Below, one piece after another: positions 36,531-47,549 of a stretch of DNA of 64,000 nt (positions are counted from its first letter, which is position 1; each line of letters opens with the position of its first letter). Under the pieces are notes generated by a model. That model saw only the letters and a list, made by a program, of their open reading frames with translations, was not told where the DNA came from and did not search any database. The position numbers and the translations under genes were made by a program. Source of the DNA: Chamaecrista fasciculata (Eukaryota > Streptophyta > Magnoliopsida > Fabales > Fabaceae); assembly GCA_003254925.1 (NCBI GenBank), contig QANZ01013726.1, forward strand, positions 73,842 through 137,841, in the 5' to 3' direction.

Positions 36531-37581
36531 GTTCTGTTTTTAGTTTTTTACTGTATACATCCCACCTTAGAAAAAAAAGGGTTAATTTATTCATTTAATT
36601 GTTATAGTTTAACTCATTTAATAATTTAGATTTTAAAGTTCTTCTTAAACAAAAGACACCTTACTTTTTGTACCAAAAAAAAAAGACACCTTTATTTTTC
36701 AGTGACCTATATATTCTGTTTTTTTATTTTTTATTTTTCGGGGTGGGGGGTAGAGGACCTATATTCTTTTTTTTTTTCAGTAACATCATTTTGCTAATTG
36801 AAGTGTGTAAGTGAATTGAATTGAGGTATATAACTTAGTTAGAAGGTGGGCTACAACTGCATCAACTACATTTCAATCATTCTTTGTCAAACACTATAGA
36901 TAGATTTGACCAACAATCATTAAGATTGGCGTTACCGTCATTCTTCAATTATACATCAATATATATACACTTAAGAATAAACAATGTTTTCCCTTATATA
37001 CCAGTCAAATATATATTTATATGTGGTTTCAGACGAGTTAAGAGTACTATAAAACAGAGGCATATATAGCGTCTTAGTACAGATCAGCAATTTGACCAAC
37101 AAAACTTGCAAGATTCAAATATAATAAATTAAGAAGGCCTGATGTTAAAGTTCTGAGTATGTAACCACGCCATATTCCCATGTAAACTACCAACTGTAAT
37201 TTGCTGTTGTACATATAATAAGAAGTTGATAAGGTTTCAAGAGTTTTCCTGTGCCTACCTGAGAAATAATTAAGGCCATCCTAATATATAAGTATATAAA
37301 ATTATTTGGTCCCTCAAAGAAGGTAAACTTTTCAATTTAGATAAAATTATAAGATTTAATCTCTGCAAGATGCAATTATAATTAATTTAGATCGATCTTT
37401 TAATTTGTTAAGGAGGTACTAAACTAAATTATAATGACAAATCTAATGAGATTCTAAATTTTGTTGATATTATACTCAACAGTTAATGTTAAAAATCATA
37501 TTAACCCTCAAATTTGAATTAATATTTAAATTTTTAAACAAAGTGACCACCTTAATTTTGATTGCATCCACATTAATCCAT

Positions 37582-37611
37582 TATCATCATCATCATCATC
37601 ATCATCATCAT
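37582..37611. repeat. ATC microsatellite
   Basis: About ten uninterrupted ATC triplets, between the leader block and the downstream block of one array unit in which the small plus-strand gene is missing. Confidence 0.85.
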
Positions 37612-38104
37612 GTATATTAATGTTGTAAACAAAGCCTAGTGTCCCTACACGTAAAAAGCATCATGCCACACATAATATCATTTCGTGCTTCAGTGCAGTA
37701 GCTGGCAATAAAAAGCCCAAAAAGACAGAGTTGATTATTGATTATTCATATGTATACATGGTAAAAATATATGGGAAGAAATATCACAGATCCTCCGCTC
37801 TCCTTATTTGGATGATATCATTTTGAAGTCCATAGCTTGCTTTAATTACAAGAACCATTGACTCCTATCTTTAAACATACTTGCAATATTGAATTACAAA
37901 AGAAGGTAACTAAAAAGTGGAGACATTGTGATTTGAAAGGAATCTATTCTAATTAAGTATCCCTATAGTAGATGGCTCTGTAGATGATAGCGAAGATGAA
38001 GAAAATGAGAATTATGGAGATAGCGAAGATTGCCATCAGCTAATTTATGTTGTCTAATTTCCACATTGCCATCAATCCTTTCTTGAGCTATTTCCAAATT
38101 GCCA

Positions 38105-38649
38105 TCATTTCTTTCTTGATTTTCCAGATCGCTTTCCATTCTTTGTTGAGAGTATAGCAGAATCTAGCTTTGCAATTCTTGTGCGCGTCAAATCCAACAG
38201 GCTTGGAATCTGCAGCGTCTCTGCAGCCTGATAATTAACAAATTCAAGAATCACAAAAATGTAATTAAACATTGATATATGTAAGCAAGAAATTAAAAGA
38301 ATTAAATTATGAAGTGAATGATGGATGATAATGCAGATATATATATACGTACGAGCATCAACTTTTCGATGGTTTGGCGAGTATGGGCAGGATTGGCGAT
38401 GAATTCATAATCAGATTCAGGAGCATTAGAGTTATGACGATTTCTGCAGAATTCCACAACGAGAAACAGTGTTTCAAAATCCACATTGGGTAGCGTAATA
38501 ATACGATTATCGTGACTATTGGCATTATTATTATGAAGGTGGGATCTTATAAGCCCTGATTCTGCCATCAATGCCTCGTCTGCCCAGAGTTTCCATCCTT
38601 CGCAGCTTTTCACAATAAACGCCTTCCTCTCCGACGACGACGTCGACAT
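38105..38649 (-). CDS. SKP1-like protein, shortened by frameshift (copy 2)
   Basis: Exons 38649-38353 and 38227-38105, phase 0, give 139 residues. Exon 1 encodes MSTSSSERKAFIV, MAESGLIRSHL, ITLPNVDFETLFLVVEFC and TRQTIEKLML, a POZ/Skp1 fold. Exon 2 begins AAETLQIPSLLDLTRTRIAK and then, compared with the copies at 43926 and 47291, carries a 7-base insertion (GCTATAC) that shifts the frame to a basic tail ending RSGKSRKK. The expected linker repeats and membrane helix are therefore lost, though remnants of the linker repeat and of the downstream sequence can still be read in another frame. It may be a pseudogene or a soluble variant. Confidence 0.6.
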
Positions 38650-39699
38650 TATATTACTTCTTCTTCTTCAACTCAATTCACGATATCCAATAATACCAAT
38701 TCCGATCCTATTACAAAATGGTATAGATCAGAGAAGTAAACTGAAGAAAATGAAACTGTGATTGATTACTGAAAGAGAATACAAGCTTACATTTATAGAG
38801 TGAAGAATGAAGAAATCAGCTCAACTAATCAGATAATTAGTTACTAACTAATTATCTGTTACAAACTATATTAGTTTCCCTAACAGATCCCGCCTTTAAT
38901 TTGTATGTCACTTCCAATATGCTACTAGTATGTGCTATACTATACTACACTATACTCCCACTGTCACGGTTTCTTTTCCTAACTTCTTATCGTTTAATTT
39001 GCCGTTATGGATCTTGGATTCAGTTGGGCCGTTGATAAGCCGTTGAAGGAAACAACCTACCATGCATACTAAACTCTTATCAGTCTTCATCCACTTTATT
39101 GATATTTAGACGGTGTTTGGATTTTATCTTATCTAACTCATGATATCGATCGACTATATTTAGTATTTAGTGAGTTATTAAGCTTAATTTTAATGTTCAA
39201 TTTTAATTTTATATATTACGTATTTTATCCTTGAAAATAAATAGCGGCCGGTAATACTTAGAAATGAATTTGATCACATAATGTACAATGCCAAGCCTCT
39301 CTTTCAGAGATGTCATTAAATTCAATGGACTGTGGAAGTATATTTTCTTTCCTCCATTATCCAGCCTCGTTGTTTTGATTAGTATGCAGTGAATTGATGT
39401 ATCTGATTAGAAATTTAGTTCATTTGTTAAAGAGACTAACTAAAATTTAAAGATAAATCTAATGTGATTCTAAATTTTGTTGATGTTATATTCCAACAAA
39501 TTAATAAATATATTGCTTCTGTCTTAGCTAATTATAGTTTGTTGGAGATTCATATATATGTGTGGACCCTCACTTGCTAATCACTATATATAGCTCAATA
39601 ACCCTCCCTCTAGGGGAAGCTTCAATCAATTTAGCTTCCACACACATATATATAACATCATTCATCATATACATATAATATACGCAAATTAAGAGCGAG

Positions 39700-39831
39700 A
39701 TGGAATTGAAGATTGTAAGGAAGAGAGGATTTGGGTTGTTCAGAGGTGGGAATCAAAAGAATAACGGAAGCAAGAATAACAGGGTCTCTGAAATTAATTT
39801 AGTTTACTATTTTTCTTTTATTCTATTTTAA
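39700..39831 (+). pseudogene. Truncated copy of the small plus-strand gene
   Basis: The first 25 or so codons match the gene at 31094 (KIVRKRGFGLFRGGNQK), then the reading frame runs directly into sequence that corresponds to the 3' UTR of the intact copy (AACAGGGTCTCTGAAATTAA against AACAGGGTCTGTGAAATTAA). An internal deletion has removed most of the coding region. It keeps the TATA-bearing promoter block. Confidence 0.8.
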
Positions 39832-40548
39832 CGTAAATAATAAAGCTTTAAGCCAATGATTTTGTCATGCTTATAACATATTTTCACAACTAGCTGTACG
39901 TTGTTTCCTCCTTCTATTGCTTCCCTCACTTTAGTGAAGATAATTATCACTTCATTAGCATTAGCATTAGCATGTATGTATGGTTTTAGCGTCATGGAAA
40001 ACAGTTTTTTTACTGTAAAAATAGATTTTAATATGATTATAATTTAATTTAATCTATTCCAAGCAGGCCATAAAGTTCTAGTAGCTATTGTTTATAATTT
40101 TATTAAAACTTCTGAAAATAATATGCCAGATTCAACTTTGATTATATATATATGCAAGTACTAAACAAATTAGGAATAGAATGGTAGGAAAAAAAATTAG
40201 CTTTTTTCTTTTAAATAGTCCCCAAGAGTTCAATAATATCAAATGTGAAATAATGTTGTAAACAAAGCCTAGATAGTTCCTACTCGTAAAAAGCATCATG
40301 CCGCACATAATAAAAAGCCAAAAAGACAGAGTTCATTAGTGATTATTCATATGTATACATGGTAAAAACATATAGGAAGAAATATCACAGTACAGATCTC
40401 TCTGCTGTCCATATTTTGATATCATTTTGAAGTACACGTAGCTTCCTTTAATTCCAAGAACCATTGTCTCATATCTTTATACATGCAATGCAATTACAAA
40501 AGAAGGTAATTAAAGAATGGAGACATTGTGATTTGAAAGGAATGTATT

Positions 40549-41102
40549 CTAATTTTTCTTGATGTGTTTGTGGAATACGTAAACGCCACAATATATCATG
40601 GTTATGAGAATTGCAGATATGGAAACGACACGCAAATTGCGTTCAATCTGCAGTTCAGCATCATACTCTTCAATTGTATTGCGCGTCAAATTGAACAGCC
40701 CATCAATCTCCAGCGTCTCTGCAGCCTGAAACAAATTAAACAATCACACAAAATTAATTAAAGATTCATATTATTATATGTGTGCAAGAAAACAATTATA
40801 CGTACGAGCATCAAATCGTGGAGCGTTTGGGGAGTATGGAAACGAGTAACGATGAATTGATGATCGAGGGTAGAATGATCACGAATTCTGCAATATTCGA
40901 TGACGAGAGAGAGTGTAGCAGAATCCACATTGTCTAATTCAATAAGAATATCAGCGTGACTATTAGTAGTATTAGTAAGGAGGGATCTTATAAGTCCTGA
41001 TTCTGCCATCAACGACTCCTCTGCCTCCATTCTCTCTCCATCAGTGCTTTTCAGATAAACCTTCTTCTTCATCATCTCCAACATCTCCGACTTGTAACAC
41101 AT
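40549..41102 (-). CDS. SKP1-like protein with C-terminal membrane helix (copy 3)
   Basis: Two exons, 41102-40806 and 40725-40549, phase 0, give 157 residues; starts at internal ATGs (MLEMMKKKVYL) are possible. Exon 1 is a POZ/Skp1 fold (KKKVYLKSTDGERMEAEE, MAESGLIRSLL, LIELDNVDSATLSLVIEYC, HTPQTLHDLML). Exon 2 reads AAETLEIDGLFNLTRNTIEE, YDAELQIERN, then a hydrophobic run VVSISAILITMIYCGVYVF and a short basic tail HKHIKKN. SKP1 itself continues after this point with an acidic, amphipathic F-box-binding tail, which is absent here. The layout (soluble domain, one helix within 10 residues of the C-terminus, basic tail) fits a tail-anchored protein. The intron is 80 bases, donor CTC|GTACG. Confidence 0.75.
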
Positions 41103-41479
41103 TATAAATTCTGCTTCAATTCTATCAAATTAGTTAACAATCCAATACTACCAATTCCGATCCCGCCTTAATTTGAATGTCACTTCCAATATGCTACTAG
41201 CTATAATATTATATATACTATACTATACTCCCAGTGTAACGGTTTTTTTCCCTAACTTATTATCGTTTGATTTGCAGTTACGGAACTTGGATTCCGTTAG
41301 GCCGTTGAAGTTGAGCTACCTCAAATGTCTTTTTTATTTTTATTTTTTTAAAAATGTTCTTTTTTTTTTTTTTTGGCCTGAAAGAGAAAATGTTCATTTA
41401 ATATGTTGTTACGTTGTATTAACTTTTGCAAGCAACTTCATAAATCAGTGATCGAATTTGTAACATAAAATTGTTGAAA

Positions 41480-42700
41480 TCTATATGCCTAATCATTTAA
41501 AATTCAAATCCCTAATCCATCGGAAACCTCAAATCTGCTATGAAGCTTGTACCGTTCATTTTGAGGGCGTGTCGCCGTGTCAGACACGCGTCAGTGTATG
41601 ATACCCGTACGACACTCACACGTCACATATTCATAAATTTTAGAATTTAAATGATTTTTTTGTGACTTTAACATGACTAATAAGAGAAAATAATAATATA
41701 TATGACATATATTATGAATAAAAATTATAATTTTTAAATTTCCCACGAATTATGCAGTATTCAATTATATATAGCATTGACCTATATACTCTTAAGAATA
41801 AACAATTATTTCCCAAATACCAGTCCGATATATACTTTTATATGTGGTTTCAGACGCGTTAATTAGAGAACTATAAAACATAGGCATATATAACAAATTA
41901 AGAAGGATGTTAAATATAACAAATTAAGAAGGATGTTAAAATTCTAATATGTATGTAATAATAACCACCAATCACCATGCATATTCCCCTTATAAACCGC
42001 CAACTATATAATTCGCTGGTGTAAAAGAAGTTGATAAGGTTTGAAGAATTTTCGTGTGCCCACCCTGAGGATTAATTAAGGCCATCTTAATACTAATAAT
42101 TAACTCGTTTTTTATTACATTATATAAAATGCGTTTGAACCTCCTATTCATGCATGCATACCCGTCATATATTCTCACGAAATTTGAATCATCCCTTAAA
42201 AAGCTCTTCATCATGTGATGTCTTAGCTGTCGGCGTACGTGTTCCCCCCAATAAAAACATCTAATCTACCTCTGCTTACGAAAAAAAATGCTTCCTTCAG
42301 TTTGCAATAGAATCTTAAATTTATGAATAGATTAATTATTTGGTCCCTCAAAGAAGGCAAACTTTTCAATTTAGTCTCTGCAAGATGCAATTATAGTTAG
42401 TTTAGTTCTTTTGTTAAGGAGACTACTAAAATTTAAAGATAAATCTAACGTGATTCTTAATTTTGTTGATATTATATAATCAACAATTAATGTTAAAAAT
42501 CATATTAACCCTCAATTTTGAATTAATATTTAAACAAAGTGACCACATTAATTTTGATTGCATTGATCTTTTAGTGACTAAATCTTATTAGTTCATCTTT
42601 AAGGGATTAAATTGAATTTTATAATATTTCAAGGACCAAATCATAAATTTTCTCTACATTAATTTATATATTTCTTCAGTTGACATTTAATTTATGTATA
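41480..42700. other. Array spacer without a gene
   Basis: It contains pieces of the recurring leader block (about 41745-41990) and a stretch AAGAAGGCAAACTTTTCAAT through GATTAAATTGAATTTTA that recurs at about 37316-37560 and 48640-48730. No coding region is seen. Confidence 0.5.
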
Positions 42701-42724
42701 GAATGGCCATCGTAATTTCCAACA

Positions 42725-42835
42725 AACTCGTAGTACGAGTTTGTTGGAGATTCTTATATGTGGACCCTCACTTGCTAATCACTATATATATAGCTTATGG
42801 ACGACGGCTCTCCAAAGCATCCCTGAACGAACACT
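42725..42835 (+). pseudogene. Deletion remnant of the small plus-strand gene
   Basis: The promoter block with ACTATATATATAGC is followed almost at once by CTCTCCAAAGCATCCCTGAA, which is the last seven codons of the gene at 31094, and then by its 3' UTR (CACTTTTTCTCCATTTGCTT). Nearly the whole coding region has been deleted. Confidence 0.8.
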
Positions 42836-43536
42836 TTTTCTCCATTTGCTTCTGTTTTTCTATCTATACAAACTCATTTTTATATTATTTGAATTTTTTT
42901 GGATTAATGTGTAAATTTTCTTTTTGGATTAATCTTATTAGAGGACTTATATATATTATTTTCAGTAACATCATTTTGCTAATTGAAGTGTGTAAGTGAT
43001 TATTAGCGCCAATGCAATCTCGTTGTTTTGATTAGTGTGGATTGAATTGAGGTATATATCTTAATTAGAAGGTGGGCTACAACTGCATCAACTACATTTT
43101 CAATCATTCTTTGTCAAACACTATAGATAGATTTGACCAACAATCATTAAGGTTGGCGTTACCGTCATTCTTCAATTCTACATCAATATATATATATATA
43201 TATAAGAATAAACAATGTTTTCCCTTATATACCACTCCAATATATATTTATATGTGGTTTCAGACGAGTTAAGAGTACTATAAAACAGAGGCATATATAG
43301 TGTCTTAGTACAGATCAGCAATTTGACCAACAAAATTTGCAAGATTCAAATATAACAAATTAAGAAGGCCTGATCATGTTAAAGTTTTGAGTATGTAACA
43401 CCATATTAATTCCCATGTAAACTACCAACTGTAATTTGTTGTTGTACATATAATAAGAAGTTGATAAGGTTTGAAGATGAATTACAAAAGAAGGTAGTTA
43501 AAAAGTGGAGACATTGTGACTTGAAAGGAATTTATT

Positions 43537-43926
43537 CTAACTATCAATGTTGTGGATGGCTGTGTAGATGACACCGATGGCTAAAATGAGGAATATGAGA
43601 CTTGCGGAGAAAGTGAGGGTTAAAAGAGCCAATTCAAGCCATGTACGTTGTGTTTCCACATTAATGCCATCATTCCTTTGTTGATCTATTTCCAAATTGC
43701 CAACATTCCTTTCTTGATCTATTTCCAAATTGCCCTCATTCCCTTCTTGATCTGTTTCCAAATTGCCCTCATTCCCTTCTTGATCTATTTCCAAATTTTC
43801 CAAATTGCCCTCATTCCTTTCTTGATCTATTTCCAAATTGCCCTCATTCCTTTGTTGAGAATCTAGCTCTGCAATTCTTGTGCACGTCGAATCCAACAGG
43901 CTCTGAATCTCCATCGTCTCTGCAGC
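43537..43926 (-). CDS. SKP1-like protein with repeat linker and membrane helix (copy 4, partial)
   Basis: Only exon 2 is present, 129 residues. It begins AAETMEIQSLLDSTCTRIAE, then carries about five and a half 11-residue repeats of type NEGNLEIDQER, then TQRTWLELALL and a hydrophobic segment to IGVIYTAIHNIDS. The acceptor TTATCTTCAG is intact. Exon 1 should lie just above 44000, but the matching intron sequence runs into a single N at 44020 and then into another element, so exon 1 is missing from the assembly or displaced. The related copy at 47291 has about two linker repeats. The linker is charged and likely helical. Confidence 0.7.
   Translation of the reverse strand, partial: AAETMEIQSLLDSTCTRIAELDSQQRNEGNLEIDQERNEGNLENLEIDQEGNEGNLETDQEGNEGNLEIDQERNVGNLEIDQQRNDGINVETQRTWLELALLTLTFSASLIFLILAIGVIYTAIHNIDS
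43666..43860. repeat. In-frame 33-bp coding minisatellite
   Basis: Units of 33 bases (TTTCCAAATTGCCCTCATTC plus TTTCTTGATCTA) repeat about five times, one unit with a 9-base extension, all keeping the reading frame of the minus-strand exon. Each unit encodes 11 residues. Confidence 0.85.
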
Positions 43927-44020
43927 CTGAAGATAATTAACAAATTCAAGAATCTAATCAAACATTGATATATATGTAAGCAAGAAATTAAAAGAATTAA
44001 ATTATGAAGTGATCTGATGN

Positions 44021-45159
44021 AAAAAAATTCCCCATATTCAACTACAATTTTCATTCAAGTACACTACAAACAAATCAAAACCCCCAAATTTTTCAAAAAT
44101 CAAGCCCACACAAATCAAAAACCCTCTCAACAACAAAATCAACATCATCAACAACCAATTTCTTCAGACCCTAAAATCAACATCATCAAGAACCAATTTC
44201 TTCAGTCAATTAACACGTGTCCCTACTCAGCTTCCATCTTCTCTCCTTGTCTGTTCTCCCCAGCGCGTCTCCTTCCATCCACGCTTCCGTCACGCTTTCC
44301 ACCCTCACCCACGATCCCCTCATAGCCGTCGGATCATAATTCTCGAAGCTCAACCACATCGGCCCTCTAATTGGATCTGGAGCTTCCGACAGAAGAGGCA
44401 GAGTCACCACGGCGTCGTCCTTCTCCGCCGATGACTGTTTCCTCCTTCGTTTGTTGTTGTTAACTGATCTCGCGCACTTTCTCTTCTGTCTACCTCCTCC
44501 GTCGGCGGAGTTGGTACCTCCGGCGACGGGCTTGGGAGCGATAGGGCGGAATTTGAGCATTATCCGGTCGACTTTGGACATATCGTAGGCACCGGCGCCG
44601 GCGTATCTAGCGATACAGCAGCCTCCTCTACCGTCCATCATGTGATTTTTTAAGAGAAATTAGGAATGGAGAAGAATAAGGAGTATAATACACATACACA
44701 GGAGGAAAGAAAAGAGGAAAAGAGAGGGAGGCTTTTTAGGGAGTGAGAAAGGGACATGTACGAAAGAAGACAGGTGGGAGGGTTTTTGACATTGATTTGA
44801 GGGGCTTGTGCTAAAATCTAGTCGAGGGTTTTTGACATTGTAATGGTGGATTTGGAATTTGCTGATTATTACAGTGATTGATTCAGAACGAAGAAGGAGA
44901 AGAAGAAGAACGGTAGTTTTGGATTGGCTTCGACAACTAGCTTGCTTGCTCGCTGCGATTGAGGCGTGTGTTAAAATCAAATGTACTTGAATGAAATTTG
45001 GGGGTTTTGATTTGTTTATAGTGTAGTTAGAATGAAATTTGTGGGGTCTGAAGAAATTTGTGGGGCTTGATTTTGTAAAAATTTGGGGATTTAGATTTGT
45101 TTGTAGTGTACTTGAATGAAAATTTCAGCTTCTGCTAGTTGAATATGGGGGATTTTTTT
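44021..45159. mobile_element. TIR element carrying a gene, Pack-MULE candidate
   Basis: About 100 bases at the left end (AAAAAAATTCCCCATATTC, TTTCATTCAAGTACACTAC, AAATTTTTCAAAAATCAAGC) are repeated in inverted orientation at the right end with roughly 90% identity and one 11-base gap. Between them lies an open gene with its own CT-rich leader. Long TIRs around a host-like gene are the mark of Pack-MULEs. The right end also has an internal duplication (CAAATCAAAACCCCCAAATTT twice). The left edge abuts the single N at 44020, so target duplications cannot be tested. Confidence 0.65.
44210..44641 (-). CDS. Conserved plant protein of unknown function inside a TIR element
   Basis: Open for 143 residues. 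It starts MMDGRGGCCIARYAG, then YDMSKVDRIMLKFRPIAPKP, a basic patch (RQKRKCARSVNNNKRRRKQ, nuclear-signal-like) and VVTLPLLSEAPD. I have met the MSKVDRIML(R/K)FRPIAPKP block in plant proteins without assigned function. The last 35 residues (from GSWVRVESVTEAW to KLSRDTC) run close to the left TIR and may be fused rather than original sequence. A second in-frame ATG lies one codon downstream (44638). Its position between long inverted repeats suggests it was captured by a transposon. GC content is clearly higher than in its surroundings. Confidence 0.6.
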   Translation of the reverse strand: MMDGRGGCCIARYAGAGAYDMSKVDRIMLKFRPIAPKPVAGGTNSADGGGRQKRKCARSVNNNKRRRKQSSAEKDDAVVTLPLLSEAPDPIRGPMWLSFENYDPTAMRGSWVRVESVTEAWMEGDALGRTDKERRWKLSRDTC

Positions 45160-45409
45160 GATAAATCATAGATGCTCATTTGTCTTTTGAGTATCTAAGG
45201 ACTATTTTGATAAAGAACATAAACTTTTGGGATTAAAGTGTAATTAAATCAGGACCTATTCAAAAGAAATCTTATGAAAAGGAGAAAAATCTATAATATT
45301 AGAATTCTAAAGACCCTTTTATAATTAATTCTTTATGTTTTGATCCCTTTTAGTAAAGGGAAAGGACTTAAACGCATAAGAGAAGACTTTTTGGGAGATT
45401 TTTGACATT

Positions 45410-45572
45410 TTAACTAACATTTGCCGTTAAATACTAACAGAAAAAAACCTCAGGGTACCAAATCGCTAACGGAGCAAACCACGGGGTACCACAATGCAAA
45501 AATTTTTATTTCAGGGTACCAAAGGGGAACCGCCCCTAACCACAGGGTACCAAATTGCAATTTACCCTAATT
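45410..45572. mobile_element. TIR element family F, right-end fragment
   Basis: CAGGGTACCAAATCGC, CCACGGGGTACCACAATGC and CAGGGTACCAAATTGC lead to a terminal CAATTTACCCT. These are complements of the words at 34772-34925, so both are pieces of one family. No partner end lies close by. Confidence 0.55.
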
Positions 45573-46390
45573 TTAAAGTTCAATTTTAATTTTATATATT
45601 AGGTATTTTATCCTTCAAAATAAATAGCGGTCAACTATGGGATATATTGAATTTGATCACATAATTTTTTTTTGGTTTCCCAAGGTATCTCGAGTTCGAC
45701 AGGCCAAGGACTAATTTTCCGCATAATTTGATCACATAATTTTTGTTGATCCCTTATAAAGCTTCAATTCTGTTTTTACTTTTTACTGTATATATCCCAC
45801 CTTATAAAAAAAGGATTAATTTATTCATTTAATTGTTATAGTTTAACTCATTTAATAATTTAGATTTCCAAAATTTTAAAATTCTTCTTAAACATAACAC
45901 ACCTTACATTATATTTTCTTTCCTCCATTATCCATCCTCATTGTTTGGATTAGTATGAATTGAACTGGGCTACAACTGCATCAACTACATTTCAATCATT
46001 TCAATTATAATTAATTTAGTTCTTTTGTCAAAGAGTAGACTAAAATTTAAAGATAAATCTAATGTGATTCTAAATTTTGTTGATGTTATATATACTCAAC
46101 AATTCATTTTAAAATTCATATTAACCCTTAAATTTAAATTAATATTTAAACAAATGAAGTCACCACATTAATTTTGATTGCATCCACCTTTTAGTGACTA
46201 AATCTTATTAGTTCAACTTTTTAAGGAATTAAGTTGAAAAATTTATCATAGGGACCAAATCATAAATTTTCACTAAATTAATAAAATATATTGCTTCAGT
46301 TGACATTTAATTTATGTATAGAATGGTCATCGTTATTTCCAAATTCCAACAAACTCGATCAGGTATTTTATTATACTTCTGACTTAGTTA

Positions 46391-47013
46391 GACTTGGTCA
46401 TGGGCTTGGGTAGTTCACAAGCCTATAATTAATTGCCCATCAAATAAAAATGAAATATGAGCTTAAAAATGAGACCTACCCAATAATTACCCAAGCCCAT
46501 TTATTGGTCCCACTTAATAACTAGTTACTACTCGATACTACCCAACAAACTTAAAGTTTGTTAAACCTCGATATTACTTGAGTCGAATTTTTTGACCGGG
46601 ACGGGCTGAGTCAAATTTTTTCGACTGACTCGGCCTGAGCCAAATTTTTTTGACCGGGGCGGGCTAAGCCGAATTTTTCCAACCAGGCCGGCCCGAGTCC
46701 AATTTTTCAACCGGGCCGGCCCGATTCGAATTTTTCTGACCGGGCTGGCTGGAGCTGAATTTTTTCAATCGGGACGGCTCGAACCGAATTTTACCGACCG
46801 GGCCAGCCCGAGCTGAATTTTTCCAGCCGGGCCGGCCCAAACTTAATTTTTTCGATCGGGCCGACCCGAGCTGAATTTTTCCAGTCGGGTTGGCCCAAAT
46901 CAACTTTTTTCGATCGTGCCGGCCCGAACCGATTTTTTTCTATCGGGTCGGCCCGAACCGAATTTTTTGACTGGGCCAGCTTGAGCCGAATTTTTCCGAT
47001 CGGGCCGGCCCAT
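46391..47013. repeat. Repeat element with a 30-bp GC-rich minisatellite core
   Basis: CTTGGTCATGGGCTTGGGTA begins the element. From about 46566 to 47013 there are about 15 diverged units of 29-31 bases with consensus close to GAGCCGAATTTTT plus CGATCGGGCCGGCCC. Because the period is near 30, the minus strand stays open and yields spurious repetitive peptides (KIRLEPARSKK-like). I do not treat these as genes. A related word style is seen at 61044-61215. Confidence 0.8.
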
Positions 47014-47069
47014 GTACGTATTTTTAAACATGCTTGCAATGAATTACAATAGAAGGTAATTAACTATCC

Positions 47070-47549
47070 CTATTTGTGGATGGCTCTGTAGATGATGAAA
47101 CCGGTAGCTAAAATGAAGAATATGAGAGTTATAGAAGCCCATTCAGCCCATGTACGTTGTTTTTCCACATTGCCCTCATTCCTTTCTTCAGCTATTTCCA
47201 AATTTCCATAATTCCTTTCTTGAGAATCTAGCTCTGCAATTCTTGTACGCGTCAAATCCAACAGGCTCTGAATCTCCAGCGTCTCTGCAGCCTGAAGATA
47301 ATTAAAAAATTCAAGAATCACAGAAATCTAATATAACGATTTCTGCAGTATTCCACAACGATATCGAGTGTCTGAAAAATCCACATTGGGTAGCGTAATA
47401 ATACGATTATCGTCACTATTGGCATTATTATTATGAAGGTGGGATCTTATAAGCCCTGATTCTGCTATCAATGCCTCGTCTGCCAATAGATTAAATCCTT
47501 CGACGCTTCTCACATAAAACGGCTTCTTCTCCGACGACGACGTCGACAT
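47070..47549 (-). pseudogene. SKP1-like pseudogene (copy 5)
   Basis: Exon 2 (47291-47070) is intact and encodes AAETLEIQSLLDLTRTRIAE, two NEGNLEI-type linker repeats, QRTWAEWASITLIF and a hydrophobic end IIYRAIHK. Exon 1 (from ATG 47549) starts MSTSSSEKKPFYV and MAESG-like IAESGLIRSHL, but has one extra T after ITLPNVDF, which shifts the frame, and it lacks its last 40 or so codons and the splice donor. The deletion joins the middle of exon 1 directly to the end of the intron. The gene cannot make the full protein. Confidence 0.8.

Noticed and set aside
37582-37611. Direct-repeat clusters considered as a CRISPR-like array
   Set aside because: This is a simple ATC microsatellite, and the other tandem repeats in the window have no unique spacers; the host is a plant.
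46664-47039. Open frames coding for repeated KIRLEPARSKK-like peptides
   Set aside because: They exist only because the minisatellite period is close to 30 bases; there is no leader, start context or splice support.
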